From: Nannocystis pusilla
GTDB lineage: Bacteria > Myxococcota_A > Polyangia > Nannocystales > Nannocystaceae
Direction: 5' to 3'
Length of the DNA stretch: 64,000 nucleotides
Assembly: GCF_020073745.1 (NCBI RefSeq)
Contig: NZ_JAIRAU010000057.1
Location: 1 to 64,000 of the forward strand
The translations under genes and the position numbers were made by a program. Position 1 is the stretch's first letter; every line of letters starts with the position of its first letter. Positions 1-8,394 of this stretch are shown in pieces. The notes under the pieces are model-generated. The model was not told the origin of the DNA, ran no database searches, and worked only from the letters and a program-made list of their open reading frames with translations.

Positions 1-261
1 GCCCACGCCCAGGTACGAGTCCTGACGCCCCCAGGCCCCCTGTGGACGGCTTCCGCGCGGTTTCCGCCGTTCTGCGACGGTACCGCCTTGTGCGGACCGC
101 GCGAACGCCCCGAGCCACCTCGACGCGCGACTAAACACCATTCCAGATTCGCGCGGGACAGGCTGGCACGACAGCGGAATTCCTGTGGATGCGGAAGGGG
201 CGCTGGCCCCCGTCCTAGAGCCGGTAACGGGGCGAATCGCGCGGAGCGCGGAAGTTCTCTA

Positions 262-277
262 CCCCAACATGTCGTGC
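262..277. promoter_or_regulatory. Possible NrdR box
   Basis: This 16-mer matches the NrdR consensus ACACAATATATTGTGT at about 10 of 16 positions, and keeps the CAA and GTG cores. NrdR represses ribonucleotide reductase genes, so the location upstream of nrdJ fits. A proper second box at about 31 bp is not clear; the inverted repeat centred at 299 is only 15 bp and fits the consensus poorly. Confidence 0.3.
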
Positions 278-369
278 TACAAGGCCCCTCACCCACAAGA
301 TGTGGGGGTCGACGAGCGCTTGCGTCACGCTTGCGTCCCGGCGCTCCTCGGTCCATCTCTGCCCGACTT

Positions 370-375
370 TACAAT
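370..375 (+). promoter_or_regulatory. Possible -10 element for nrdJ
   Basis: TACAAT matches the housekeeping -10 consensus at five of six positions in otherwise GC-rich DNA. No good -35 lies 16-18 bp upstream. It would give a leader of roughly 155 nt before the nrdJ start. Confidence 0.3.
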
Positions 376-534
376 TTCGCCCCTGCTGCTCGTCTTCGCT
401 CGCCCGGTCTGCCCGTGCGCGCGGAGCCTGGTCGCGGCTGGCCGGGTCTTGCTTTCGCAAGGCCGGTCGCGCAATTCACGCCCCCCCCCCTGTTCCCCGA
501 CAACTCGCCTCCTGCCCCCGGAGTCCGCCCCGTC

Positions 535-3500
535 ATGAAGCTGTCCCGGCTGTTCACCAAGGATCAACCCCGTCCTTTCTCCGGCGTCGAGTTCGAGCGC
601 CGTGGCTCGCGGATCACCAACCCTGACGGGACGGTGGTGTTCGAGGCGAGCGACATCCAGGTGCCGCAGGGTTGGTCGCAGGTGGCCGTCGACATCATGG
701 CGCAGAAGTACTTCCGCAAGGCCGGCGTCCCGGCGCGCCTGCGGAAGGTCGCCGAGGAGGGCGTCCCCGAGTGGCTGTGGCGCAGCGAGGCCGACACCGA
801 GGCGCTCGCCGCCCTGCCGCCGGAGCAGCGGATGGTCGGCGAGACCGACAGCCGGCAGCTGTTCCACCGCCTGGCCGGCTGCTGGACCTACTGGGGCTTC
901 AAGCACGGCTACTTCAGCGACGAGGACTCGGCCCGCGCCTTCTACGACGAGCTGACCACCATGCTCGCCGGCCAGATGGTCGCGCCGAACAGCCCGCAGT
1001 GGTTCAACACCGGCCTGCACTGGGCCTACGGCATCACCGGTCCGGCCCAGGGCCACAGCTACTGCGACCCGGTCACCGGTGAGCTGGGCCTGTCGAACAA
1101 CGCCTACGAGCGCCCGCAGCCGCACGCCTGCTTCATCTCCTCGGTCAGCGACGACCTCGTCGGCCAGGGCGGCATCATGGACCTGTGGGTCCGCGAGGCC
1201 CGCCTCTTCAAGTACGGCTCGGGCACCGGCACCAACTTCTCCACCCTGCGCGGCGAGGGCGAGCCGCTGTCGGGCGGCGGCCGCAGCAGCGGTCTGATGA
1301 GCTTCCTGAAGATCGGCGACCGCGCCGCCGGGGCGATCAAGAGCGGCGGCACCACCCGTCGCGCCGCCAAGATGGTCATCGTGGACGTCGACCACCCCGA
1401 CGTCGAGAAGTTCATCGACTGGAAGGTCGTCGAGGAGCAGAAGGTCGCCGCGTTGGTCGCGGGCAGCCGGCTGTGCAGCCGCCACCTCAACCTGGTCTTG
1501 GGGGCATGTCACGACGTCGCCCTCACCGGCGACGACCGCTTCGACCCGCGCAAGAACCGGGGCCTCGGCAAGGCGATCCACGCCGCGCGCGCGGCGGAGA
1601 TCCCCGAGAGCTACATCCAGCGGGCGATCTCGCTGGCGAAGCAGGGCGCGCGCGAGATCGAGTTCACCGAGTACGACACCAACTGGGACAGCGAGGCCTA
1701 CGCCACCGTCTCGGGTCAGAACTCGAACAACTCGGTGCGCGTCACCGACGAGTTTTTGCGCGCCGTCGAGGAGGACGGCACCTGGGACCTCATCCGCCGC
1801 AGCGACCGCAAGGTCCACCGCACCGTGCGGGCGCGCGAGCTGTGGGACAAGGTCACCTTCTCCGCCTGGGCGTGCGCCGACCCCGGCCTGCAGTTCGACA
1901 CCACCATCAACGAGTGGCACACCTGCCCGAACGACGGCCGGATCAACGCCTCGAACCCGTGCTCCGAGTACATGTTCCTCGACGACACGGCCTGCAACCT
2001 GGCGTCGCTGAACCTGACCAAGTTCCTCACCACCACCGGCGGCGCCGGCGACATCGACCTCGACGTCGAGGGCGTGCGCTACGCCTGCCGCCTGTGGACG
2101 ATCGTGCTCGAGATCTCGGTGCTCATGGCCCAGTTCCCGAGCGAGGCGATCGCGGTGCGCAGCTACAAGTACCGCACCCTCGGCCTCGGCTACGCCAACC
2201 TCGGCACTTACTTCATGCTGCGCGGGATCGCCTACGACAGCGAGCTCGCGGTGGCCATCTGCGGCGGCGTGACCGCGCTGATGACCGCGGCCTGCTACAG
2301 CACCAGCGCCGAGCTGGCGCGCGAGCACGGCCCGTTCCCCGGCTTCGCCGCCAACCGCGAGCCGATGCTGCGGGTCATCCGCAACCACCGCCGCGCCGCC
2401 TACAACGCGTCGCGCAGCGAGTACGAGGGCCTGTCGATCGCGCCGATGGGCATCGCCCAGCACGTGTGCCCGAGCTACCTCCTCAAGGCCGCGCAGGCCG
2501 AGTGGGACGCCGCCCTGCGCCTCGGCGAGCAGCACGGCTACCGCAACGCCCAGGTCACCGTCATCGCCCCGACCGGCACCATCGGCCTGCTGATGGACTG
2601 CGACACCACCGGCATCGAGCCTGACTTCGCGCTGGTGAAGTTCAAGAAGCTCGCCGGCGGCGGCTACTTCAAGATCATCAACCAGTCGGTGCCCGCCGCG
2701 CTCGCCACCCTCGGCTACACCGAGACGCAGATCGCCGACATCGTCCGCTACTGCAAGGGCGCCGGCACCCTCGTCGGCAGCCCGCGGATCTCCCACGCCG
2801 ACCTCAAGCGCAAGGGCTTCACCGACGAGGTGCTCGCGCGCGTCGAGTCGGAGCTCGCCGGCGCCTTCGAGATCGGCTTCGTGTTCAACCGCTACGTCCT
2901 CGGCGACGACTTCTGCCGCGACGTCCTCAAGTTCAGCGACGCCCAGCTCAACGACCCCGGCTTCAACATCCTCGAGGGCCTCGGCTTCTCGGCCGAGGAC
3001 ATCCAGCGGGCCAACGACTACGTGTGCGGCACCATGACCGTCGAGGGCGCCCCGCACCTGCGCGCGCAGCACCTGCCGGTGTTCGACTGCGCCAACAAGT
3101 GCGGCCGCTACGGCACCCGCTACATCGCCCCGATGGCGCACGTGCGCATGATGGCCGCCGCCCAGCCGTTCTTGTCCGGCGCGATCAGCAAGACCATCAA
3201 CATGCCGAGCGACGCCACCGTGCGCGAGGTCGAGAGCGTCTACCTCGCCTCGTGGAAGTACGCGCTCAAGGCCAACGCCCTCTACCGCGACGGCAGCAAG
3301 CTCAGCCAGCCGCTGAGCGCCGCGCTCGCCGTCGAGGCCGAGGACGAGGCCGGCGACGCGCTGTCGACCACGCAGCCGCAGGTGATCGAGAAGGTCACCG
3401 AGAAGATCGTCCACCGCTACCTGGCCAAGCGCCGGCGCATGCCCGACCGCCGCGGCGGCTACACGCAGAAGGCGACCATCGGCGGCCACAAGGTCTACAT

Positions 3501-4173
3501 CCACACCGGCGAGTACGGCGACGGCACCCTCGGCGAGATCTTCATCGGCATGCACAAGGAGGGCGCCGCCTTCCGCAGCCTGATGAACTGCTTCGCCATC
3601 GCCATCAGCCTCGGCCTGCAGTACGGCGTGCCGCTCGAGGAGTACGTCGACGCGTTCGTGTTCAGCCGCTTCGAGCCCGCCGGTCCGGTGGTCGGCAACT
3701 CGCGGATCAAGATGTCGACCTCGATCATCGACTACATCTTCCGCGAGCTCGCCGTCACCTACCTCGACCGCAACGAGCTGGCCCACGTCAACCCCGAGGA
3801 CCTCGAGCCCGACGCCCTCGGCGACCAGAGCCAGGCCGAGAACGTCGAGTTCGCCGACGAAGAGGTCGTCTCCGAGCGCATCGTCACCCCCGGCCCGCTC
3901 AAGCTCAGCGCCAACCTCCCCCGCGGCCCGGTCCCGGCCAAGAAGCGCCACGCCATCGAGGTCGAGGACCGCACCGCCGCCGCCGAAGCCGCTCGCCCCG
4001 CCGCCAAGGCCCGCCCCGCCTCCGCCGCCCCCACCGTCAGCGAACAGGTCCGCGTCGCCCGCATGTCCGGCTACGAAGGCGACGCCTGCGGCTCGTGCGG
4101 CAGCTTCACGATGGTCCGCAACGGCTCGTGCCTGAAGTGCGTCAGCTGCGGCGCCACCAGCGGCTGCTCGTGA
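535..4173 (+). CDS. nrdJ: Vitamin B12-dependent (class II) ribonucleotide reductase
   Basis: This enzyme reduces ribonucleotides to deoxyribonucleotides using adenosylcobalamin, with or without oxygen. The 1212-residue length fits the long NrdJ family. The finger-loop motif N-x-C-x-E is seen at N474, C476 and E478, and the redox cysteines are probably C199 and C487. The C-terminus carries a cysteine cluster (CGSC, then CLKCVSC) typical of the zinc/redox tail of long class II enzymes. I chose the ATG at 535 because the reading frame upstream is low-complexity and unlike the family, while MKLSRLFTKDQ begins the conserved region. I see no intein. It stands alone, followed by the hicAB cassette. 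Product certain, start likely. Confidence 0.95.
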   Translation: MKLSRLFTKDQPRPFSGVEFERRGSRITNPDGTVVFEASDIQVPQGWSQVAVDIMAQKYFRKAGVPARLRKVAEEGVPEWLWRSEADTEALAALPPEQRMVGETDSRQLFHRLAGCWTYWGFKHGYFSDEDSARAFYDELTTMLAGQMVAPNSPQWFNTGLHWAYGITGPAQGHSYCDPVTGELGLSNNAYERPQPHACFISSVSDDLVGQGGIMDLWVREARLFKYGSGTGTNFSTLRGEGEPLSGGGRSSGLMSFLKIGDRAAGAIKSGGTTRRAAKMVIVDVDHPDVEKFIDWKVVEEQKVAALVAGSRLCSRHLNLVLGACHDVALTGDDRFDPRKNRGLGKAIHAARAAEIPESYIQRAISLAKQGAREIEFTEYDTNWDSEAYATVSGQNSNNSVRVTDEFLRAVEEDGTWDLIRRSDRKVHRTVRARELWDKVTFSAWACADPGLQFDTTINEWHTCPNDGRINASNPCSEYMFLDDTACNLASLNLTKFLTTTGGAGDIDLDVEGVRYACRLWTIVLEISVLMAQFPSEAIAVRSYKYRTLGLGYANLGTYFMLRGIAYDSELAVAICGGVTALMTAACYSTSAELAREHGPFPGFAANREPMLRVIRNHRRAAYNASRSEYEGLSIAPMGIAQHVCPSYLLKAAQAEWDAALRLGEQHGYRNAQVTVIAPTGTIGLLMDCDTTGIEPDFALVKFKKLAGGGYFKIINQSVPAALATLGYTETQIADIVRYCKGAGTLVGSPRISHADLKRKGFTDEVLARVESELAGAFEIGFVFNRYVLGDDFCRDVLKFSDAQLNDPGFNILEGLGFSAEDIQRANDYVCGTMTVEGAPHLRAQHLPVFDCANKCGRYGTRYIAPMAHVRMMAAAQPFLSGAISKTINMPSDATVREVESVYLASWKYALKANALYRDGSKLSQPLSAALAVEAEDEAGDALSTTQPQVIEKVTEKIVHRYLAKRRRMPDRRGGYTQKATIGGHKVYIHTGEYGDGTLGEIFIGMHKEGAAFRSLMNCFAIAISLGLQYGVPLEEYVDAFVFSRFEPAGPVVGNSRIKMSTSIIDYIFRELAVTYLDRNELAHVNPEDLEPDALGDQSQAENVEFADEEVVSERIVTPGPLKLSANLPRGPVPAKKRHAIEVEDRTAAAEAARPAAKARPASAAPTVSEQVRVARMSGYEGDACGSCGSFTMVRNGSCLKCVSCGATSGCS

Positions 4174-4259
4174 GCGACCTCTTCAAGTAACCGAACTAGA
4201 CCGGCAAGTATGCGAATTCGGCCGAGAAAATAGCCGAGTAGTACGGTGAGTAGTGCTGA

Positions 4260-4280
4260 CCCGAGCGCAGAGCGTTCGGG
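4260..4280. repeat. Inverted repeat upstream of hicA
   Basis: CCCGAGCG and CGTTCGGG are separated by five bases and are complementary with one mismatch. The element ends 13 bp before the hicA start. It could be an operator bound by HicB or a weak terminator for nrdJ; the sequence cannot decide between these. Confidence 0.3.
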
Positions 4281-4293
4281 TCCGGAGTGACTC

Positions 4294-4523
4294 ATGCCAG
4301 CGCTTCCAGTTGTTTCCGGTCAACAGTGCATCACGCGGTTCTCAAGCGCATCGGTTTTGTCGAGCTGCGTCAGACAGGCAGCCACATTCGTCTCGTAGGT
4401 CCAGGACCGTCTTACGTGACGGTTCCGAATCACCGAGAACTCCGGCGTGGGACGCTGAACCAGATCTTGAAGCAGGGGAATATCTCGCTTGCGGAGTTTC
4501 TGGCGGTGATGCGCGATCTGTGA
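4294..4523 (+). pseudogene. hicA: HicA-like toxin, frameshifted
   Basis: HicA toxins are small double-stranded-RNA-binding-fold ribonucleases that cleave mRNA. The ATG at 4294 opens MPALPVVSGQQCITR, the standard family N-terminus, in one frame. The rest (VLKRIGFVELRQTGSHIRL through EFLAVMRDL) continues in another frame. Restoring a single base near 4336 would join them into one protein of about 76 residues. The catalytic histidine of the GSH motif is present. The alternative start GTG at 4287 gives an intact frame but loses the conserved N-terminus. The cassette is visibly less GC-rich than its neighbours, which suggests transfer. A sequencing error or a truly dead toxin are both possible. 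Confidence 0.75.
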
Positions 4524-4594
4524 TGGCGCCCTTTGCGCCGCGGCCCTCTGCGGAGGCAGGTGCGCCGGCCCGTTGCATCCTGGTGTGGGTGGCA

Positions 4595-4600
4595 TACCCT
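4595..4600 (+). promoter_or_regulatory. -10-like TACCCT before hicB
   Basis: TACCCT lies 7 nt before the hicB ATG. This matches the TANNNT-near-start pattern seen at many genes in this window and would give a leaderless or nearly leaderless hicB transcript separate from hicA. Confidence 0.35.
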
Positions 4601-4607
4601 TCCACTT

Positions 4608-4826
4608 ATGCGTTTCCCCGTGGTCTTGACGCCGGACGAAGACGGCTGGTTCGTGGCGACATGCCCGCTGATTCCCGGCTGCATCAGCCAGGGCAAGGGA
4701 CGAGCAGAGGCTCTCGCCAACATCCAGGAAGCGATCCAACTTTGCCTTGAGACGCGCGAAGAAGACGGTGCTACCTGGCCTTTGCCAAGCGACGTTGAGA
4801 TGGTGGATGTCGAAGTCGCAGCGTGA
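4608..4826 (+). CDS. hicB: HicB-like antitoxin
   Basis: HicB antitoxins bind and neutralise HicA. The 72-residue product reads MRFPVVLTPDEDGWFVATCP followed by LIPGCISQGKGRAEALANIQEAI, the typical partial RNase-H-fold HicB core. It is the short form, with no C-terminal DNA-binding domain, so autoregulation through HicB alone is doubtful. It starts 84 bp after the frameshifted hicA and ends 4 bp before the protease gene. If HicA is dead, this is an orphan antitoxin; if the frameshift is artefactual, the pair is complete. Family assignment is firm. Confidence 0.85.
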   Translation: MRFPVVLTPDEDGWFVATCPLIPGCISQGKGRAEALANIQEAIQLCLETREEDGATWPLPSDVEMVDVEVAA

Positions 4827-4830
4827 CGGT

Positions 4831-6228
4831 ATGACGCGGTCGAAGCTCCGCGCCGTTGCGCTGGTCGGTCTCGGCATGCTCTTCGGGGCAGGTCTTTCGG
4901 GATATGTCCAATCGGCCATCGCCCAGCCTGGCGCGGTCGCCCAGGCTCCGCGGCCCGCCCCTGCCGACTACTCGCGCTACCGCAAGCTCGACATGTTCGC
5001 GCGGGCGCTGACCATCCTCGAGAACCACTACGTCCGCCCGGTCGACAGCGAGAAGTTGATCTACGGCGCCATCGCCGGCCTCGTCGCCGAGCTCGACCCG
5101 CACAGCGAGTTCCTGCCGCCGCGCGAGGCGCGTCTGCTGCGCGAGGACATCGAGGGCAGCTTCGGCGGCGTCGGCATGGTCGTCGTCCTGCGCCAGGAGA
5201 CCGAGCCGCAGGCGCGCTACGTGCTCGAGGTGCGCGAGGTCGTCGCCAAGGGTCCGGCCGAGCGCGCCGGCGTCGCCGTCGGCGACCTCATCCCCTCGAT
5301 CGAGGGCAAGCCGATCAGCCACTTCTTCGACCTGCGGCGCGCCATCATGGCGATGCGCGGGCAACCTGGCACGAAGGTCAGCTTCGTGCTCGAGCGGCCC
5401 GCGCCGAAGGTCGACGGCAAGCCCGGCAAGCCGAGCGTGCGCACCGTCGTCGTCACCCGCGAGTACATCGACAGCCCCGCGGTCACCAGCCGCGTGCTCG
5501 GCGAGGGCCTCGGCTACGTGCGCCTGCGCGACTTCTCCGAGACCAGCGGGCGCGAGGTCTCCGACGCTCTGGCGACCCTGCGCGACCAGTCGCGCGACGG
5601 CCTCGGCGGGGTCGTCCTCGACCTGCGCGACAACGGCGGCGGCCTGCTCGACCAGGCGATCGCCGTCGTCGACCTGTTCGTCAACGAGGGCCCGATCGTG
5701 CGCACCCGCGGCCGTCGCGGTGAGCTCCTCGACGAGGCGCGGGCCGTCCCCGGGCAGGCCTGGTCGAAGCTGCCGCTCGTCGTGCTGGTCAACAAGTCGT
5801 CCGCCTCCGCCTCCGAGATCGTCGCCGGCGCCTTGCAAGATCACCGGCGCGCGCTCATCGTCGGCGAGCGCACCTACGGCAAGGGCTCGGTGCAGGCCCC
5901 CTTCGAGCTCGGCGACGGCTCCCTCCTCAAGCTGACGATCGCGCTCTACTACACCCCCAACGATCGCCTGATCCAGGCCAGCGGGATCCAGCCCGACGTC
6001 CTCGCCGGCGCCGACTTCCGGCCCTACAAGGACAGCCAGCCCGAGCTCGAGCCCGAGCGCGCCCAGCCGCGCCACCTCAAGCCCGAGGACTTCGGCTACC
6101 CCGCCGGCGCCCTGCAGGACGACAGCGAGGCCGTGCGCGCCGCCGGCGAGGACGCCCAGCTGCGCGTCGCCGTCCAGCACTTGCGCGGCATGGTGCGCGT
6201 CCCCTCGCGCGGCGGTCGGCGGAGGTAG
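4831..6228 (+). CDS. S41 carboxy-terminal processing protease
   Basis: Periplasmic protease of the CtpA/Prc type that trims proteins from their C-terminus. The order is an N-terminal signal or anchor helix (residues about 5-30), a PDZ domain (about 95-190) and the S41 catalytic core. The nucleophile is S326 in SASASEIV, and the general base is K351 in YGKGSVQ, with the standard 25-residue spacing. Length (465 aa) is normal. The ATG at 4831 is chosen because it puts a hydrophobic segment at the N-terminus. It is coupled to the deacetylase gene, which starts 1 nt after its stop. Two nested copies of the dispersed stem-loop lie in the signal-peptide codons (4874-4907). Confidence 0.93.
   Translation: MTRSKLRAVALVGLGMLFGAGLSGYVQSAIAQPGAVAQAPRPAPADYSRYRKLDMFARALTILENHYVRPVDSEKLIYGAIAGLVAELDPHSEFLPPREARLLREDIEGSFGGVGMVVVLRQETEPQARYVLEVREVVAKGPAERAGVAVGDLIPSIEGKPISHFFDLRRAIMAMRGQPGTKVSFVLERPAPKVDGKPGKPSVRTVVVTREYIDSPAVTSRVLGEGLGYVRLRDFSETSGREVSDALATLRDQSRDGLGGVVLDLRDNGGGLLDQAIAVVDLFVNEGPIVRTRGRRGELLDEARAVPGQAWSKLPLVVLVNKSSASASEIVAGALQDHRRALIVGERTYGKGSVQAPFELGDGSLLKLTIALYYTPNDRLIQASGIQPDVLAGADFRPYKDSQPELEPERAQPRHLKPEDFGYPAGALQDDSEAVRAAGEDAQLRVAVQHLRGMVRVPSRGGRRR
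4874..4907. repeat. Dispersed stem-loop, two nested copies inside the ctp gene
   Basis: GCATGCTC-TTCG-GGGCAGGT occupies 4874-4893, and GCAGGTCT-TTCG-GGATATGT occupies 4888-4907. Each has the 8-4-8 layout of the dispersed family, and they share their middle arm. They fall in the codons of the signal peptide. Both are degenerate members. Confidence 0.45.
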
Positions 6229-6229
6229 C

Positions 6230-7153
6230 TTGGACGTCGCAGCGCCGCGATGGGCCCGCGCCACGCTGGTCGGGTGGTGGGTCGTCGCCGCCGCGCTCTT
6301 CTGGCTCGCCCCCGCTCCGCCGGTCGCCCCGCTCGGGCGGACCGAGGACGAGGCGATCTTCCAGCGCCAGCTCGACGAGACCGTCGCGCGCACGCGTCGC
6401 TGGCAGGACTCGCGCGGCGACCTGACGATCCCCTGGCACGAGGCGCGCGGTCACCTTGCGATCGTCATCGACGACATCGGCCGCGAACTGCACCACTTCG
6501 ACCAGCTGCTCGCGCTGCGCTTCCCCTTGACCTTCAGCGTCGTCCCGGGCGGCGTCTACGCCGTCGGCGCCCAGCTGCGGCTGCGCGCCGACCGTCGGCG
6601 GCCGCGGGAGATCCTCCTCCATCTCCCGTGCGAGCCGGTCGATCCTGCGGCCATGCAGACCGAGCTCGAGGCGCGGGAACAATTCCTCCGCCTGGGCGCC
6701 TCGGCCGACGAGCTGCGGGCGGCGCTGCGGGCGGCGCTGGAGCGAGTCCCGGTCGCCGTGGGCGTCAACAATCACATGGGCTCGCGGCTCACCGCCGACC
6801 GGGCAGCCATGGACGCGCTGATGCCCGAGCTGCGCCAGCGCGGGCTGTTCTTCCTCGACTCGCGCACGACCCCGCACAGCCAGGCCCTCGCAGCCGCCGC
6901 CGCCGCGGGGGTCCCGGCGCTCGGGCGCGACGTGTTTTTGGACCACGATCCGCGCCCGGACGCGATTTTGGCCCAGCTCCACGCGGCCGCCGTGCGCGCG
7001 CGCGAGGCCCCGACCGTCGTCATTGCCCATCCGTCGCAGGAGGTCGTGGAGGCCCTGCGGGTCGAGCTTCCACGGCTTTGGGCCGACGGGATCGGCGTCT
7101 ATCCGCTGCGCGAGATCCTCGCGCGCGGTGGCGGCGACAAAGTGCGGGACTGA
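6230..7153 (+). CDS. Divergent polysaccharide deacetylase family protein
   Basis: The protein matches the divergent polysaccharide deacetylase (YibQ-like) family, predicted periplasmic carbohydrate-active proteins often encoded next to CtpA-type proteases and murein hydrolase activators. Seen: an N-terminal membrane or signal helix, then the family block AIVIDDIGREL, a VNNHMGSRLT motif, FFLDSRTTP and VVIAHPS. The start is a TTG at 6230, with a GGAGG ribosome-binding site at 6221-6225 lying inside the end of the protease gene. Translation is therefore probably coupled. The metal ligands differ from classical deacetylases in this family, so its activity is uncertain. Family call firm, biochemical role inferred from context. 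Confidence 0.88.
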   Translation: MDVAAPRWARATLVGWWVVAAALFWLAPAPPVAPLGRTEDEAIFQRQLDETVARTRRWQDSRGDLTIPWHEARGHLAIVIDDIGRELHHFDQLLALRFPLTFSVVPGGVYAVGAQLRLRADRRRPREILLHLPCEPVDPAAMQTELEAREQFLRLGASADELRAALRAALERVPVAVGVNNHMGSRLTADRAAMDALMPELRQRGLFFLDSRTTPHSQALAAAAAAGVPALGRDVFLDHDPRPDAILAQLHAAAVRAREAPTVVIAHPSQEVVEALRVELPRLWADGIGVYPLREILARGGGDKVRD

Positions 7154-7238
7154 ACGTTGTTATTGTCCGAGGGCCAGCAACGGCTGTGTTGGCTGCTCCG
7201 GAACGTGCGGACGCGGAGCCGCGGCGCCGCGGGCTCGC

Positions 7239-7268
7239 TTGACAGTAATTCGCCGAACTTCCTACCCT
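7239..7268 (+). promoter_or_regulatory. Housekeeping-type promoter for the FHA gene
   Basis: TTGACA at 7239-7244 is a perfect -35 hexamer. An 18-bp spacer leads to TACCCT at 7263-7268. The ATG follows 13 nt later, so the leader would be only about 6-7 nt. This is the best two-part promoter in the window. Confidence 0.6.
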
Positions 7269-7281
7269 GAAGCTCACACGG

Positions 7282-8394
7282 ATGGCCCTGCGACTGATCA
7301 TCGAGGACGAAGAGGGCGCGACCACGATCGTGCCGCTCGGAGAAGAGGAGATCACGATCGGTCGGGAGCCAGGGAACACCATCCAGCTCACCGAACAGAA
7401 CGTCTCCCGGCAGCACGCGCGACTCACCCCAGGTTCGGATGGGTGGGTGATCGAGGACCTCGACAGTTACAACGGGGTCCGGGTGAACGGAGTCCTCATC
7501 GAGGGCACGGTCAACCTCAACGAGGGCGACGTGGTGCAGATCGGCGATTACCACCTCGCCATCACCAACAACGCCGAGCAGACGACCCTCAACATCGACC
7601 GTCAGGGTGGCGGACCCGGCACCGATCCGATGCGCGCCGCCCCCAGCATGGATCTGCCGCGGATCCCCGCCACCGAGGCCGCGGCGATGATCGCTCCGCC
7701 GCCGCCGCTCAGCGAGACGCCGCGCGACGAAGAGCGTCACACCGAGCCCGGCAGCGACGGCAAGGGGCGCGGGCTGTTGTTCGCGTTGCTCGCCGTGTTC
7801 CTGATCGGCGGTGGTTTCCTCGCCTACCAGTTCACCGGTGGCGGCGGCAGCACCGACGCGCCGAAGGGCACGAAGGTCGACCCGCCGGCCAAGGTCGAGG
7901 AGCCGTCGCCGCAGCCGGTCGAACAGAAGACCGAGCCGAAGGCGCCCGAGCAGCCGCCGCCGAGCGACCCGCCGCTGCCCAACGATCCGGTGCCCGAGCC
8001 CACCGGCGTCGCGCCGAGCGATCCGCCCGTCGAACCCGACCCGAGCGAGCCGATCAAGAAGCCCGTGGTGCCGAAGGGCGAGAAGGTCGTCAAGCCGCCG
8101 CCGCCGCCGCCGACCAAGACCGAGAAGCCGCCGGCGCCCAAGGGCGACCCGGTGCAGCTCCTCGAGGACGCGCGCAAGGCCAACCTCGCCGGCAACGCCA
8201 CGCAGGCGTACGACCTGGCGAAGAAGAGCTACGACATCGACAAGAACTCCAACGCTCTGGCGCTGATGGGCGCCTCGGCGTGCAAGATGGGCGATCAGGC
8301 CAAGGCCAAGTCGGTCTTCAAGAAGCTGACCGACCCGAACCGACAGAAGCAGATGATCACGGTATGCGGCGAGCGCGGGATCATGCTCGAATGA
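7282..8394 (+). CDS. FHA-domain membrane protein
   Basis: The N-terminal forkhead-associated domain (residues about 1-100) binds phosphothreonine peptides and so links to Ser/Thr kinase signalling. The hallmark residues are visible: GREPGN, VSRQHARL and YNGVRVNG. A single transmembrane helix follows (GLLFALLAVFLIGGGFLAY, about residues 169-187). Next comes a long Pro/Glu/Lys-rich linker, which would be periplasmic, and a C-terminal region of about 75 residues resembling one or two TPR helices (LLEDARKANLAGNATQAYDLAKKSY). The stop overlaps the next start (ATGA), so the downstream FG-GAP protein is translationally coupled. Partner kinases are unknown. Confidence 0.88.
   Translation: MALRLIIEDEEGATTIVPLGEEEITIGREPGNTIQLTEQNVSRQHARLTPGSDGWVIEDLDSYNGVRVNGVLIEGTVNLNEGDVVQIGDYHLAITNNAEQTTLNIDRQGGGPGTDPMRAAPSMDLPRIPATEAAAMIAPPPPLSETPRDEERHTEPGSDGKGRGLLFALLAVFLIGGGFLAYQFTGGGGSTDAPKGTKVDPPAKVEEPSPQPVEQKTEPKAPEQPPPSDPPLPNDPVPEPTGVAPSDPPVEPDPSEPIKKPVVPKGEKVVKPPPPPPTKTEKPPAPKGDPVQLLEDARKANLAGNATQAYDLAKKSYDIDKNSNALALMGASACKMGDQAKAKSVFKKLTDPNRQKQMITVCGERGIMLE

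Larger units (their letters stand above)
1..534. other. Upstream region of nrdJ, no gene recognised
   Basis: I see no convincing coding sequence in this stretch. It holds a NrdR-box-like site, a perfect 6-bp inverted repeat (CCCACA at 292-297, TGTGGG at 301-306), a TACAAT hexamer at 370-375 and a run of C residues just before the nrdJ start. I looked for the conserved core of a cobalamin riboswitch because the downstream enzyme needs B12, and did not find it by eye. Confidence 0.5.

Noticed and set aside
88..534. N-terminal extension of nrdJ by 149 codons
   Set aside because: The extension is low-complexity Arg/Pro/Ala, unlike the family, and crosses a poly-C run; the ATG at 535 begins the conserved part.
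1..534. Cobalamin riboswitch upstream of the B12-dependent reductase
   Set aside because: I could not find the conserved B12-box or the expected helices; a covariance-model search would settle it.
1500..1700. Intein in nrdJ
   Set aside because: The segment reads through normal family sequence with no splice-junction Cys or HN motif; inteins are common in this enzyme, so it was checked.
325..3951. Long open frame opposite nrdJ
   Set aside because: It mirrors the strong codon bias of nrdJ on the other strand, has biased Val/Glu/Ala/Asp composition and no recognisable motif. It is a shadow.
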